From Karalla daura (lineage: Eukaryota > Chordata > Actinopteri > Chaetodontiformes > Leiognathidae): a DNA stretch of 64,000 nt. The notes under the pieces are model-generated. The model did not search any database. It saw nothing but the letters and a program-made list of their open reading frames with translations, and was not told the origin of the DNA. Positions 47,516 to 60,685 of this stretch are shown piece after piece. A program made the translations under genes and the position numbers. The first letter of the stretch is position 1; each line of letters opens with the position of its first letter. The stretch lies in the NCBI GenBank assembly GCA_029224185.1, contig CM055211.1, positions 3,097,525 to 3,161,524 of the forward strand, given 5' to 3'.

Positions 47516-50114
47516 TTCTTTTGAACAAAATGTTAATAAATGTATTCGTTTTACGTCCAAAAAAGATCATGACTCGTGGGACGCATTTTTATAAATAATT
47601 TCATCCAAGTCTTTTGTAGAAAAAAAAGAAAGTAAATTAGCAAACTAAAGCATCTCTAGTATGACAATATGACAACTTTATCATAATTTTTTTCTCTATA
47701 TTTGAACCCTTTCTCAATTCAAGCTCCATTTTATGTATATTTTCTGAAGACCTCTTCATCTTGTCTTTTTAACATCCAACTTAGTCCTACTCATCAACTC
47801 ACACCACTGCTTTAGACAACAGAAAAATGCGGCAAAAATCTCAAAAAACAGACAAAAAACCGAGGAGGCGAACAGAAAACACAGTGAGATTCCAACAGTG
47901 GGGGTGGGAGGAAGGAAGAGGAGGAGGAGGAGACGAGGGAGGAGGAAGAGGAGGAAGGGGGGGGATCCCACATCCTCAGAACATATTTACAACAGAAAGG
48001 ACGAGAGAGGTGGAGGTGGAGGTCGGGAAGGGTCGATTCGGGGTGGGGCTCATTTTGTGGGTGGGTGGATGGGGGGGAGGTTCGTCTGCATAGATCCACA
48101 GGACTCAGATCGTGAACAGCCAGAGATCGAAGTGTGTGTGTGGGGAGGGACAACGTGAGGGCCTGTCTTCTCTCCTCCTAATGCGGCTCTGTTTGTCACA
48201 GCTTGTCAGGGAGGAGAGGAACAAAATGAGAATCAAGCGAAAAGAGACCAGGAAGTGTGTGAGTGTGAGAAAGAGACGTGGGGTCAAGCTGTTGACGAGG
48301 AGGGAAAATGGAGGGGTCGTGGAAATCTGCCTGGAACCCGTCAGGGTGGAGTACGGCCGCTGTTTGTTGTCAGATCTCAACTTGTGGGTCGGCCTCGTTT
48401 GATCGGGACAGAGGGGGAATAAGAAAGGAACGGAACGGGATGGATCAGCCCTTGAAAACTCCTCAGCTCCTCGCGCGCTGACGCTAACGCAGCCCTTTGC
48501 TCTGGTCTGAGGCGGACAGCAGTGGATCGGCTCGTCGCAGGGTGCTTCACAGATTGATTGATTGATTGATTGATTGGTTCACTGATCGGCTGGTTGCCCA
48601 CTTGGCGAGGCTGCTCGTTCTGCTCCACGGCCTCAGCACAGAGGCACTGGAAGATCCGGGCCTCATTTATCCGACCGAGTGAGCTGTTCCCTATATATAT
48701 GGACAACAAAGCTATAAGATTTATCTTCCAGATGAAAACAAACAGGAGAGCACCACCTACTGGTACCAACATCTTGTTTGTGTGTGTGTGTGTGTATAGA
48801 GACGAGCGTGGACTGGCTTGATAAACGAGGCCCTCTGTGTTTTGGCATCACACGATCCCTGGGTTTCTCCAAGGATGAAAATCCCTTCACTGTCAAATTT
48901 TTCTGCTTTGTTGAAAGAAATGCCACCACAGCGTCAATCAATTGATTGCTGCTTGATGGATTTCTGTAGGTTTGTGGTCGTATATGGTCGCATATATTAG
49001 GATTATCAATATTTTTGTTTTGATTTGTGTACTATAAAAATCAGGGGAGCGTTTCGATAATTTGATACTGGATTTCAGGGTTGACACAGCTCAACAGATC
49101 ACCATCCCCTACAATCAGTACAGAATCACTTCCTACACAGCCCTCTTAAAGAGTAAGGGAGCATGATTTGATCTTTTTAAATGTGAGAAGTCGTGTGTTT
49201 TCTTTATGTCACTCCCCTCTATCAAATAATACTAAACAGCTCGATTTATAGGCATGGAAAGAGAGGCTGCTGTGGGCAGCGCACCTCTATGGGTAGAAAG
49301 ATTCGACAGAATTCGAGGTAAACACTAGAGCCACGTCCTACAATGAGCCTTCGCCACCTTTGCACTTAATCGCTCCTAACTTGGCCCCGGAGCGGTCGAC
49401 GACGGGTCAGAGGGGACGTGGAGCCGTTCTCCGAGCACTTAAGGTCCTAGACACGTAGGCATGTCCCGCGGTGACGGGTCGACTGTGGGTTCTAGAGGGA
49501 CGGAGGATCACACTATATTTCTTTTCAGAGACCTGCGTGTGAGTGATGGAGGAGCTGTTCCTGGCCTGGCCTTGAGCAACGGCACATATGAGAGAGGGAG
49601 GAGGAGGAGGAGGAAGAAGAGGACTAGGGGGAGGAGGAGGAGGAGGAGAAACACAGCTGATAGGTCAAAACATTCCGGCACCTGGAACAGAAACACAGCA
49701 AAGATCTAAAGGTAATGATGAGTGAGAGCACACGCGTGTCCGCTTTCCCTCCGACGCACCGTCCAAACACACAAAAACGTCAGGGAGGGGAGGGCGGGGG
49801 GGGAGGAAGAGGAGGAGGAGGAGGAGGAGGAGGAGGAGGGACAATATGCTAGAAAACATTTGGATGGAATAGAAACAATGAGCAGGTTTTCAAGTGGCAA
49901 GAGGTCAGTTCTTCGGGGGGGCAGGGGCGGGGGCGGGGGTTCGGTTTGCAAACATCTCGGCCCGTGTCCCATCCCAGCACCCTTAGCTCCGGTTAAAACC
50001 CTCCCACTTCCTGTGGCGGACGCCTCCCTCGATCCGCGGCGTCGATCCCGCACGTCTGGCCAGATGTGTGTACCCCCCCACCCCCACCCCCACCCCCCAC
50101 GGCGGCCGCGGCGC
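47516..50114 (-). other. Probable 3' UTR of the NALF gene
   Basis: No coding exon was seen on either strand. The stretch contains (GGA)n-type purine tracts near 47918-47960, 49595-49650 and 49795-49838, a (GATT)n run at about 48553-48577 and a CTCF-like motif at 48751-48763. The extent is inferred from the stop codon and the nearest convincing minus-strand poly(A) signal. Confidence 0.35.
48751..48763 (-). promoter_or_regulatory. CTCF-like motif
   Basis: CACCACCTACTGG fits the reverse CTCF core with one mismatch at the second position. Same orientation as the two motifs to its left. Confidence 0.3.
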
Positions 50115-51782
50115 TCACTCCTCGTTGGAAGCGCCCTCCTCTGGCGAGAAGATGGCCGCTACGCCCACCGCCGTGGAGTTGTGGGAGGCCGAGATGAAGA
50201 TGACAGTGTGTAGGAGGACGAGGGCCAGCAGGCAGATCTTCAGCCGCCCGCTGCACAGTCTGGGCGAGGCGGCGGAGGTGGCCGAGGCCGCCTCGGGCTG
50301 GCAGGAGGAAGCAGTCCTTTTTAGTGTCCCGCCCGAAGGGTTGTCCATTTTGGAGTCCCATCGGACGTCGCAGCACTCCGCCACGCCGTCTGATTGATGG
50401 TCTCCCAGGAGCCCTGCGGAGGACACGACACGGGGAGAGGGGGAGAAAACGCTGACTCTTCACCGCCATCGATCAATAAAGCGGGAGTCGGGGCGCTCGG
50501 CCCGTCTGACAGCCGCAACCAGGAGAGATGATTCCTGGGTGGAGGCGCCCGCAGGACCCTGAGGCCTGCTGACACGCACTCACATTATCTTGTATCGTAG
50601 ATCAGATTTGAGATCAGACTGGAGCTTTATTAATGCCCCGCAGCAGCTCAAGTTCTGAGAAATATCAAAACGGGGTAGAAAACTGCCGAGTTACACGCAA
50701 GCAAATCTACTTCACAGATGATAAAGTTCTGTTTTGTTTTGTGCAGACGATAAGGGTTTGTAATTCACCTGTTTTGATTGCTACACAACACGTTTGAATC
50801 CCCGTTTTGTGCTCAAATAAGGCTCAAATAAGAGATGCGTTCAGGTGCTGTCTGTACTTTCAGGCTGAGAACATGGCTCCGCTTGCACATGAATAACCAA
50901 ACTGTCCCCGTACGTGTCGGAGTGGCTTTAACATGGATGGATGTCTGCAGTGGACTTCCGGCTCGGGCCTAAACAACGGCTCCGGCTCCGGTTTAAAAAC
51001 AGCCTCTGTTATTAGCGACAATCTAATTAGCGGCGAGGAGTTTAATTGCAGCCCAGCGACAATTATCTCATCAACGCCGGACCATCCATCGGGTCCTCTC
51101 TCTCTCTCAGCTGTGCCCACACATCAGAGCGAGGGAGGGAGGGGGGGCAGGAGGAGGGGGAGCAGACACAGACACACTGACCCTCGGTTGAACTCCACTC
51201 AGAGGCCAGGACCGCTCGCCGGGTGACGTCTCCCTGCGTCAGCCTCCTAAATCTTAAAACGGCACCGCCGTCCTCGCATGGCTCCGCACTCGGAGGAGAG
51301 GCGAACACCTCCGAGTGCATTTATATAGCACGTTTTGCTCCTCTGAGTCCTCCCCCACTACTGGCCAGTAAAACCCCGCTAAATATTGAGAGAGAGGCCA
51401 AATTCGACCAATAAGCGTGTTTGTTTGTGCCCGTCCCTGTGCGGAGCGCGGCTCTACCGGGAGGCGCCACTAGGTGTCATCAGAAAACCTCGACAGACGC
51501 CGTTTTTTCCTGAGGGGCCGGCGTGTGAGGAGACGCGCACTCTGCATCGATTGAAACGGCGCTGCCAGGCTCCGTTCCGGATCGCGCCGGGAAGGCTTTG
51601 CGGTGCTGACCTGTGCAGATGAAGCTGGGGCTGCCTCCGTGGATCAGGTCGTCGTTGTCGGGCAGGATGAACGGACAGCTCTGCTGCACCTCCAGGCAGT
51701 ACTGGTGGCACGGTATCCTCTTCTGACAGGACTGCTGCGTGGTGGGGAAATACTGAGCACACAGCCAGGGCTTGTAGGCCGT
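50115..51782 (-). CDS. NALCN channel auxiliary factor (NALF1/NALF2, FAM155 family), last two coding exons
   Basis: NALF proteins bind the extracellular side of NALCN, the sodium leak channel of excitable cells, and promote its surface expression. Two exons are visible (minus): 51782-51611 (172 nt) and 50413-50115 (299 nt), joined by a GT-AG intron with consistent phase; together they give 156 C-terminal residues. The first holds a cysteine-rich domain with six Cys and the stretch YCLEVQQSCPFILPDNDDLI, ending SFICTG. The second continues with ECCDVRW, a variable Ser/Ala-rich part, a hydrophobic membrane segment (LKICLLALVLLHTVIFIS) and an acidic SNEE C-terminus. The family's large first exon is not in the window and must lie beyond 64000, giving a first intron of more than 12 kb; very long first introns are normal here. 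Whether it is NALF1 or NALF2 is unresolved. Confidence 0.88.
50414..51610 (-). other. Last intron of the NALF gene (1.2 kb)
   Basis: GTCAGC donor and CTCCGCAG acceptor on the minus strand. It holds the only forward-oriented CTCF-like motif of the cluster (51467-51479) and a (GGGA)-rich tract near 51130-51160. No other feature was recognised. Confidence 0.65.
51467..51479 (+). promoter_or_regulatory. CTCF-like motif, forward orientation
   Basis: CCACTAGGTGTCA matches the CTCF core CCASYAGRKGGCR with one mismatch. Its orientation is opposite to the three motifs at 46.4-48.8 kb. Confidence 0.3.
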
Positions 51783-54700
51783 CTGAGGAGGAGGAGGAGG
51801 AGGAGGAGGGAGAAGAAAGGGAGAAGATGACATTAATAGATGCCGCTGGTTTGGTGGTTGGGCTCTGCGGCCTGGCTCTGTTTGTGGTCGATTCACACAG
51901 AGTTATTTGTCAGGCCAACACCTCGAGCCGTCTGGTAATTACCTGGATACCTCTTTTCTGGAATGACCAGGCCTGGCTCGTGAGAGACATTTAGACCGGC
52001 GAGGTTCCTCTCGAATCTGCGTTTTTCGCAGACCCGAAAGGCGCAGGGGGGGGGACAGATGGTGACATGCAATAGCCAAAGCCTCGGGCTCGGAGGAGCT
52101 TAGCGCAACAAAACGCGGCCTGGGCCTCGCTCGCTCCCTCTGGAGCCGTCTTCCCCGGGATTAACACCCGGTGGACGGGAAGTCGCAGCGGGGAGCCCAG
52201 ACGAGCCGCGGTACGGTGCGCCTCGGCCCGCCAGGGCCCGAAATAACGGCCGAGCTTAACATGGGACGGACGGCGGGAAAAAACGCAGCGCGTGCCGTGA
52301 ATAAACAAAGAGAGAAGTCCGAGTCAGCAAGAAATGATGTTTACCGAGCTTCATGATGAGAAGACACTTTCTTTTTCTCTCTCCCTTTTCACGGTGCTTC
52401 ACATGTGAGGCGCGTGCAGCCCACGCAAGGTTACTCCATTACAGCTCGGGCTCGGCACCTCAGGATGTCGCCCGACGGACACGTGACCTCCATTCACATA
52501 CATCTACGTCACAGGAGCACACTTGCGGCCGAGGCCGTATCGGTTGCTACACACGGGTCCCTCCTGTTCTCTGATCTCAGGGGAGCAGCTTGCGAGGCAC
52601 TTTTTTGGGGGCAAATTACGGCGACGCAGCACCGGGTCGAAAGAGGTGACACTCTTCGTCGAGGCGAGCCCCTGTTTACCAGAGGCAAACGGGGGCAGGG
52701 GTCTGATTTGTTTCCTGTTTGGAGCCACATACGAAGATAACAAACACGGGCAATTATAATAATCATAATAATCTGATTACGCCGACGTCGACGATAATGA
52801 TGGGAACAGTGTGCACCCGAATGCTGGATACAGTGTGTGTGTGTGTTTGTGTGAGAGGGATACAGTGTGTGTAGGGGTTAAACCTTTGTCACTATTCGCT
52901 ACATCCCTCAAAATAGCAAAAAAAAAAAGGTCACAATCCGTCTCAATTTGAGCGGGTTACAACACTGCTGCTGCTGCAGAGCGGAGGGATGCTGCTGCTC
53001 TGTCATAATAAACATTCAGACTGCGCCCACTACACATCTTGGTAGGGTGACTGGGATAATTCCCATGATGCTCTGCTCTTGGCGCACGCAGGCCGGCCCG
53101 AGGCAAAGATCAGAATCCCCTCAGATCGCTCGTCTTTTTAGGAGTACGTGGTGCACTTTTTTTTGGTATTTTTGGTTTGTTTTTGTGCCCCCCCCCCCTC
53201 GCCGGAGCCGGAGGTGTTACATCCGTGACGGAGGATTTTCCAGCTTCCTGTTTGCACAAATGGCTGCTCGCTAATTCGCCATGATTTAGCACAAATTCTT
53301 GCCAGCGGTGAGATAATCCGTCTAGGGATGCTGCGGCTATCAAAAGGAGAACCAAAACAATGCGATCGCAGTCAGACAGGAAATCTGGGTCCTCCTGAAG
53401 ATGTATGCTGGCAGTTGCCACGGTAACGGCTTCCCCCCCCCCGCCACCACACACACACACACCTCCCATCCCTCCGCCATCCCTCAGCTTTTCATTAGAG
53501 CTCAATGGGTGCTGCCCCGCTCTCCGTCTCTTTTCTGTGTGTGTGCACGTCGGGCCAGTGTGGAAAAGTGTGTGTGTGTGTGTGGGGGGAGGAAGGGGTT
53601 GGGGGGGCATAGGGAGGCAAATTGAGTTAGTCAGGAAGCAGGCCTGGAGTCTGATTTGATCAGTCTAATGTGTGATCAGTGTGAATGGGAACCTGGGCGC
53701 TCCGGAGAGCGTCCGTCGCCACGCCGGCTCGGCCCGCCCGGAGACACCGCTCAGGCAGCGAGCAGCCTGGGGGGAGGGGGATGTGGGGGTGAGGCGGTGG
53801 GGGGGGGTACCAGTCTCTGTGAGAGGTTACATCAGCCGCACTTCAAATGAAATATCAAGGATGGAATCAAAAGCAAGTCCTCGTGTTCGGGATGTTTACA
53901 TCCACGTCCAGGCCGTGAAACACACCGTTTTCCCTCTCTTGAAGGCTACAAATATCACAATGAAATTCAGGTTCCGTGCGTCTCCATATCTTCACTATAG
54001 TGGTGATTATTAAATATGAACTGGAAAAAGTCATGGAGCCTCCTCTGCAGCTGGCAGTGCTTGTACTGCGGGACCAGGTGCAGAACACACTGTGCAGAAC
54101 TTTATTAAAAATGACTCGGGCTTTTGCAGCATACGTTCCCCCTCTCGCTTTCATATTCTGTAAATGAACCTCAAACCCTCTCGCCTCGGAACACGAGAGC
54201 ATCGACTTTCCTCCCGAGCGTGGAGTGAGAGTACGAGAGAAGGCATCAAGGTGTTCTCAAATATTAAAGCAAAGGGGGAATCTGAATCCTGCCTCCTGTC
54301 TGTGCACAGGAGTACTAGCCATAGTGGTGCAGCGGCTACAGAGAGGGAGAGAGTTCCCCTGCATTGTGATTTGCCAGATTTGTCCGTTTGTGCGCAGACA
54401 GCAAATAGTAAAACCTTGGATCGTGCGTTTCAGAGCAAGTGGAGCTCGCGCGGGTGGAAACAAATGAAGGCGCGTGAGCAGATTTGTCAGTGTTTCTCTC
54501 TCTCCGCCTGTCGCAGAGAGCTCGGAAAAACTGTGTGCGTGCACGCGTTTTGGAGCCTCCAGGTGGGGTTCCTGCCCGTCGTGTAGCATCAATCAATCCC
54601 AGAGCGGAAAAACGTTCCCAAATCGAATAATGTCTCACCGGTGAGTGTGTGTGTGTGTGTGTGATGATCATGTAGCAACCAGCAGGCAGTTGTAAAAGGA

Positions 54701-57674
54701 CGGAGAGAGTTCCCGAGCTGTTTTGGAGTAATATAAATTAGCAGCTGCAGAGAGAGCGGTGTCACGTCTGTGATGTAATGAGATAAGCCTGACAGAGACT
54801 TCCCCCTCCGCTCAGCTCCGGGGAGGGAGGGAGGGGGGAGGAGAGTGGGGAGCTTGTGTGTGTGTGTGTGTGTGTGGGGGGCCGTCCTCAGCATCCACTG
54901 GAGACTTTGGGGTCAGTTTTGGTCATTCCAGCAGCGTCCGCTCGGCCTGACAGCTCCTGTAAATCTGACATGCCGGGCAGCTCCTTCCCCAGTGGAGCTG
55001 GGTTTCCCCTCAGCTGCCCCCCCTCCCACCCTCCAACCCCCCCCCCCCCCCCCCCCCCCCCTTTCACACGCCTGTCACCCGGTGGTTGAGAGGAAACGCT
55101 GTTTTGATAGCAATGCGCAAAACAAACACGCGTGTCTCTGCTTAACCTCGGACAGTCAAACAGTTTTGTTGTTTTCAAAATGTGGTTAATTTTTCAGCGC
55201 GGTGCCGCAGGCCAACACTGTACCACATCAGGCAAATTGAATTATTTGATATATTCATGAGGCAAAAAAACAGCAACTATTCCCCCACCAATTTGGATTC
55301 CACACTCGTTTTACTGGAGTGGCCTTACGTGACGTGAAGTTTTGCATTCCTGCTTTATCATTTACTTCATTATTTGGACAGCGTGACGGTATTCTTTAGG
55401 AGGCTTTGCTGGAAACGGTCTGAAAATCCCTTTGGAAAGAGGAGGTGAGGCTTTTCCTGGTCTGAACAAGACTAAACGAGAACAAAAAACATTGCATCTT
55501 AGCAACCCCGCTTGAACCAGGAAATTTGGCCCTTTATTGTCGCCTCAGGGTGAAAGACGTGGATCTTCTATAGACTGTACTTCGAGATGTTTTTCCAAAG
55601 TTTGCAGAGCTGCTCCGATCACACTTTTTGCCTTGAGCATTCGAGGCTCATGCCCTGAGACGGCTCCGTGACTTCACGTCAAACAGGCCACGCAGCCTGC
55701 GGGGTTCGACACACGTAGCGGTAACCACGCTCTAGCAGTCCGACTGACTGTACTACCTGTCGGTTTAAGCAGCCGGTTATGTAAAGACCTGGACTCGGCA
55801 CGCCACCTGGCATCGACACGCTGCTTCCTCGCAGCAGGACGTTGCTGCTGCTGCGTGCATGTGTGTGTGCGTGTGTGTGCGCGCGCGCGCGACGGCGGCT
55901 ATAAAGTGGAATGACAGAGTCGCAGGCTATAAAAAGCGAATGAGTCAGCTGCAGAGTGAGATCCCAGTTAGGGAGCTGAATGACACAGATCATTACCACT
56001 CGCACAAATCGCGGTCGGTGGGGGAGAGCAGGGAGCGGCTATTACGCTACCTGCACTATTTCCAGCCCCGTTTCCCCCCCGCCCCACCCCCTCCCGACTG
56101 AAGTGTCCCCGGGTTTGCGAGACGGTGCGGCTCCCCGCTCCGATAACCCCCCCCGGTCTCACCTGAGCCGCCTCGGGCCTTTCCCACATGAAAGCGCCGG
56201 CGCTCGACAAAGTGCCGTTGACAAGACTTTGATGCCCTCGCAGCTCGGATGTGGGGTTGGCCGGCCTGACGCAACCCTGGGATAATCCAGCAGGACGGGA
56301 AGGGTGTGTGTGTGTGTGTGGGTGGGTGGGTGGGTGGGGGGGTCGTTCTGTTCCAGATCTCAGGTTAATAACGCCGATCACCACATGTTTGTGTGCTCTA
56401 CTCTAAAAGAGACATAAACCTGCCTCGGGAGAACAAGTTGAGATCAAATCGGACTAAAAACAAAAGGGTCAGATCGGCGTCTTGTTACATGTCACGTGCC
56501 ACCTGGCTTCTCTCTCTAACACCCGATCCAGCCGCGACACATCCAGACGTCGATATAGTTTCGACGGGCTTCCAGTAACCCCCGGAATCCTTTCGCCGGA
56601 AAGCCGGCGTGGAGTGCCGGAGCGCGAGGCTCCGTCTGGGCGTCGGGTCTTCCCCGAAGCGCGGCCTGTAGGTTAGTTCCCAGAAGGCGCTGTCATGAAT
56701 GTGAATGGCGGGATTTGTTTTCAGGGACACGCGGCAATGAATCGCCGAGATTACAGGAATGGTTAGATCCAGGAATTGGGAAGCGGGGGACGGTTTCGGG
56801 TTTTCACGTCGGGCGGATTAAGAATCGGGATGCGGAGTCCAGCGGTTTAAAGGCTTCAACGGGCCCCAGGCGGATAAACAAGCGGCCGGTTTGATCTTTA
56901 CAGCAACACGTCAGGCTCCCTGGTCGAGGGGAACGCCGGGAACAGGCAGCGTTATCGGCCCGGTGGCGGCAATCAGGACATGGATTTATTCCCCCTGGAA
57001 GAGGGGGTCAGGGAGTGAGTGACGGAGGGCCGATAACCGCGGCCCAGCTCCCCTCCTGCTCCTCATGTGACGAGGAAACACACAGGATAATGAGGGCTGA
57101 TGATAATCTGGAAATGTCGTTTTTGGTTGTTTTTTTAACCTCTCGCAGAACAACTGATCGATTAAGAGAGTCGGGAAGTGTGAGAAAAGTGCGAGAGAGA
57201 AAAAGTGACGTTTTCGGGCCCGGGCTGCTTCACCTGCGGCGTGATCGCTCTATCCCGCTCAGGCTGCGTTTGCGCATCATTCGTTTCTATTAAGGGAGGT
57301 TGAGGAACGTGAGAAGGCCGTATTTCTCTTTTTTGCCGGTGAAGGGAAGAGGCGGAATTTGACAAATTGGCCGCGGCGAAGCCGGCTGCAAGTTCGGAAT
57401 GGCGCGCGGAGTCGTGTTGCATTATACTGCAGGAGGAAGGAAAAAAGAGAGCGTTAATATACAAGGACAAAGTGGGAGTGAAATAGCCGGGAGGCCTCCC
57501 TGTCCGCCCACAAACTCCTGCAACGATACCCCCTCCTCCTCCTCCTCCATCTCCCCCATCTCCACAGTCAACATCACGGCCTTGAAACAGCGAGCTCCTC
57601 CAGCTCCTCCACACTCATCAGAACTTCCCTCGTATCTCCAGGTCATGTTGGAGCTGCAGAAACGAGCCGGCAAA

Positions 57675-57720
57675 GAGCAGAGCAGAGCAGAGTAGAGCAG
57701 AGCAGAGCGGAGAAGAGCAG
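57675..57720 (+). repeat. (AGAGC)n short tandem array
   Basis: About eight units of AGAGC with single-base variants (AGAGT, GGAGA) in the NALF first intron. Confidence 0.85.
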
Positions 57721-58334
57721 CTCTCCACTCTGCCTGGTGGATGGGTGGATGGGTGGGGGTACGAGGATTTCGGAGGAGAGGTCAGGCGGGAGCAACGTCG
57801 GGACCGTGGGCGGACCAGGTGGCCTGGATAATAGTCTGACATCCAGCGCGTCTCCTCCGCTAAATGGAGCCGCCCTCTCAGACAGATCGCTGCGGAGCAG
57901 AGGGCCCTTTAGCCAGACGAGGACACAGGAAAGATCCGTGTGTCTCTCTCTGTGTAATGAGTGACGGCAAACGACCCAGGTTCATGTTCGTGTTTGGCTA
58001 AAGTTTGGCTGCCACGCATTGTGGCATTTAAACCTCTTTTTTTTCCCCCTCACGAGTTTGTTTGCAACAATCCTCGCAATCAGCAGAAAATGTCCCCTAC
58101 CTGACTGTGCTGCGATACTGTACAAGGTCTCACAGGCGCCCTGTTTGTGTTTGTCGCTTGCCGTCTCCAAAGACCTTTTGTTCTTTCAAGTGAAAGTTGT
58201 TAACACAGGCCTTCGGTTTCTTTTTAAATACAAGAAAAACTTGCAGTGATCTTTACCTAAAGTGTGAGACATTGAGATGTTTAGCACTGATTGTCTAAAC
58301 TTGACTGATAGTGCACATTAAGATCCCTGGTACT

Positions 58335-58510
58335 AATTGTTTACGTCTCCAGTTTCCTCCCACAGTGAAGAAACATGCATATCCATCTATATTGGAGACT
58401 CCAAATTGCCCCTAGGTGTAAGCAAGAGAGGGAATACTGCATGTGTGTCACCTGCGATGGGCCGGAGGCCTGTCCAGGGTGCGTTCCCTGCCCTCATCCT
58501 GACGGATGAA
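58335..58510 (+). repeat. Fish interspersed repeat, copy 6
   Basis: Contains CAGTTTCCTCCCACAGTGA, ACATGCATAT, GACTCCAAATTGCCCCTAGG, TCACCTGCGATGGGCC, GGCCTGTCCAGGGTGCGTTC and a final GACGGATGAACGGACGG. With copy 4 this is one of the two fullest copies and best shows the order of blocks. Confidence 0.8.
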
Positions 58511-59559
58511 CGGACGGGTTCATCCACGAGGGAAAGTAGTCCCCGGTAGATTTGTTAAGGAGTGGGCATCGTTTCTCTTCCATCTCCGGTATCTGGTTTC
58601 TCAAGGTGAGCACGACGAGAGGGACAAACGCGCAGGATTTGTTGACAGCGGCTCCGCTTCGGATGCGGCTGCTTGGCATGAAATAATAAAAAACGACCTC
58701 ACACATTTTGCAAGTCACCCTAACATCGCTCCACTGAGCGGAACTCTCCTGTGTGTGTGCGTGTGTGTGTCGGGTCCTGGTTGTACCTGCAGGCTGCTTA
58801 ATGATCTTGGATCCGGGGAGAGAAAAAAAAAAAGAAACGAGCCAGCCGCAGAAATAAAACATGAACTGCGGGCGAGAAAGCGGCTTCCTCAATCACGCCT
58901 TGGAAACCAGATTCAAAGAACGAGGTTTCCCCAAACCTCGGAAGACGCAGCAGAAGGAAACGGGACGCCGGAGTGGAATTAATTTACCCGTTTGTCCAGG
59001 TTAAATAAATCTGCCTCCAGAATGAACAAAGTCGATTTGCAGACGACCAATAGAACTGGATTAAGGCCTCAGTGAAGGCTTCCGCCGTTTTCGGTGGAGC
59101 GCTGACCTCCGACCTCGGGTAAAAGTGTCAGATGAGCTCAGTACGTCCACCTCAAACTTCCACGAGTGTCTCTGCGTCTCTGCATCGTGTCATTGCGTAA
59201 GACGGCGGTCCGGCGGAGGAGGAAGTGGCGAGCCACCGCTCTCATAAACAAAACTCACGTCCAGTGGCCCACAATTCATTTACCGGGACAAACATCATCC
59301 TCAATCATCCTAATGGGCCGCACGGGGCTTAACAGAGATCCAAACCTCACCTTTTACCTAGTTCACTGTATACATGCTGGGGAAGGTGGGGGGGGGGGGG
59401 GGGTAAAAAAATGCTTTTATAGGGGGGAAAAAAGGAGGAGACCTTACTGAGGTCTAATCCTGTTAGCGCTGAGTGGTAGGGGTGGTCTCAAGGTGGCAAG
59501 CGGGCGCTCCCCAGGCCACACGCCCCCCCCACATCTGCTCCTCTTCACCTAAATACTGC

Positions 59560-59700
59560 GTACGGAGGCGGGGGATATGCATTCAGGCTGTCCCCTGTAA
59601 ACATAATCCATTCAAACTCCTTATACAGACAATAGGACCGTTAGACTAATTGATGTCATGCCCTTAATGAATGGAGGTATTAGTGTGACCCTTAGGCGTT
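59560..59700. other. Candidate conserved non-coding element in NALF intron 1
   Basis: Unique AT-balanced sequence between two G/C-rich simple repeats, with ATATGCATTCAGG (octamer-like), TGTAAACATAATCC (forkhead-like) and CTAATTGATGTCATGCCCTT. There is no open frame. Composition and motif density are enhancer-like, but conservation is unknown. Confidence 0.3.
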
Positions 59701-59926
59701 TCACAAGGGGCGGGGGAGGGCAGGGGGGCGTAATCGAAAAAAACATACAATAAAACATCCCATTCGCGACATCTTCATTCTCGCACAATGAGAAAAAGTA
59801 ATGAGTATTTTTACTCTAATTAAATTGTTCCATTACGGCGTAAACAGGGGGAACAGCTTGGCAGCTACACGCAACTCATCTCCAGGGAGGAGATTCTTTT
59901 AAGACTGTCATTTCAATGCATCTGTA

Positions 59927-60069
<143 letters not shown>

Positions 60070-60589
60070 GTGGGGAATCATTACACAGTAAACACTCCAC
60101 TAATTCTAGACAGGAAGCTTTGTGGCTGAGGGTAAGTACAGGCCGTAAAGGCTTTGTAGCGCGCGCTACGGCCCTCTGTCAGTCAGCCCGTCAGCTGTTT
60201 GAAGACGATGCACGCGAGCAGCTAAAATGCCCACGATTTCACAGCTCGGAGCGAGCGTCCAGGTCTGCAGGTGTATGATGATGAGATGTGAGACCTCTGG
60301 AAGCCAACAGGCGTCCATCAAAGGGTGAAGCGTGTCCGCTCGTCACTGGGATCACTCCCCGGTGTCACCTCGTTTTAATGACATGGCCGCCGAGGTTAAA
60401 TGAGGCCTATTAGCAGGGCTAACCTGTGTCAACCCTCCACCCCCCCCCCCCTCCCCGTGCAGCTTCATTGCCCCTGCCGCTCTGATCCGTGCGCTTTAAG
60501 ACAATATGGAAGCGGCTCTGCCATGCACTGCAGCAGCCTCACCCCCCCACCTCCCTCTCTCTCTCTCTCCATCTCTCCCTCCTCCCCAG

Positions 60590-60685
60590 CTCATTAGCAT
60601 GCTGCTCAGGGAGCAGCCCATTCATAAAAGGCCTGCCGTGGAGTGGGCCAGGCTTTCTCCAAGGGACAAAACCACTCTCTCCAAG
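60590..60685 (+). other. Exon-like 96-nt open segment antisense to NALF intron 1
   Basis: A CT-rich tract ending CTCCCCAG is followed by exactly 32 open codons and then AAG|GTCAGC, a fair donor, so it behaves as a phase 0-0 exon. The translation starts LISMLLREQPIHKRP and was not recognised as any family. It may equally be a conserved non-coding element, as it starts with a TCATTAGCATGC word. No partner exon was found nearby. Confidence 0.2.
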
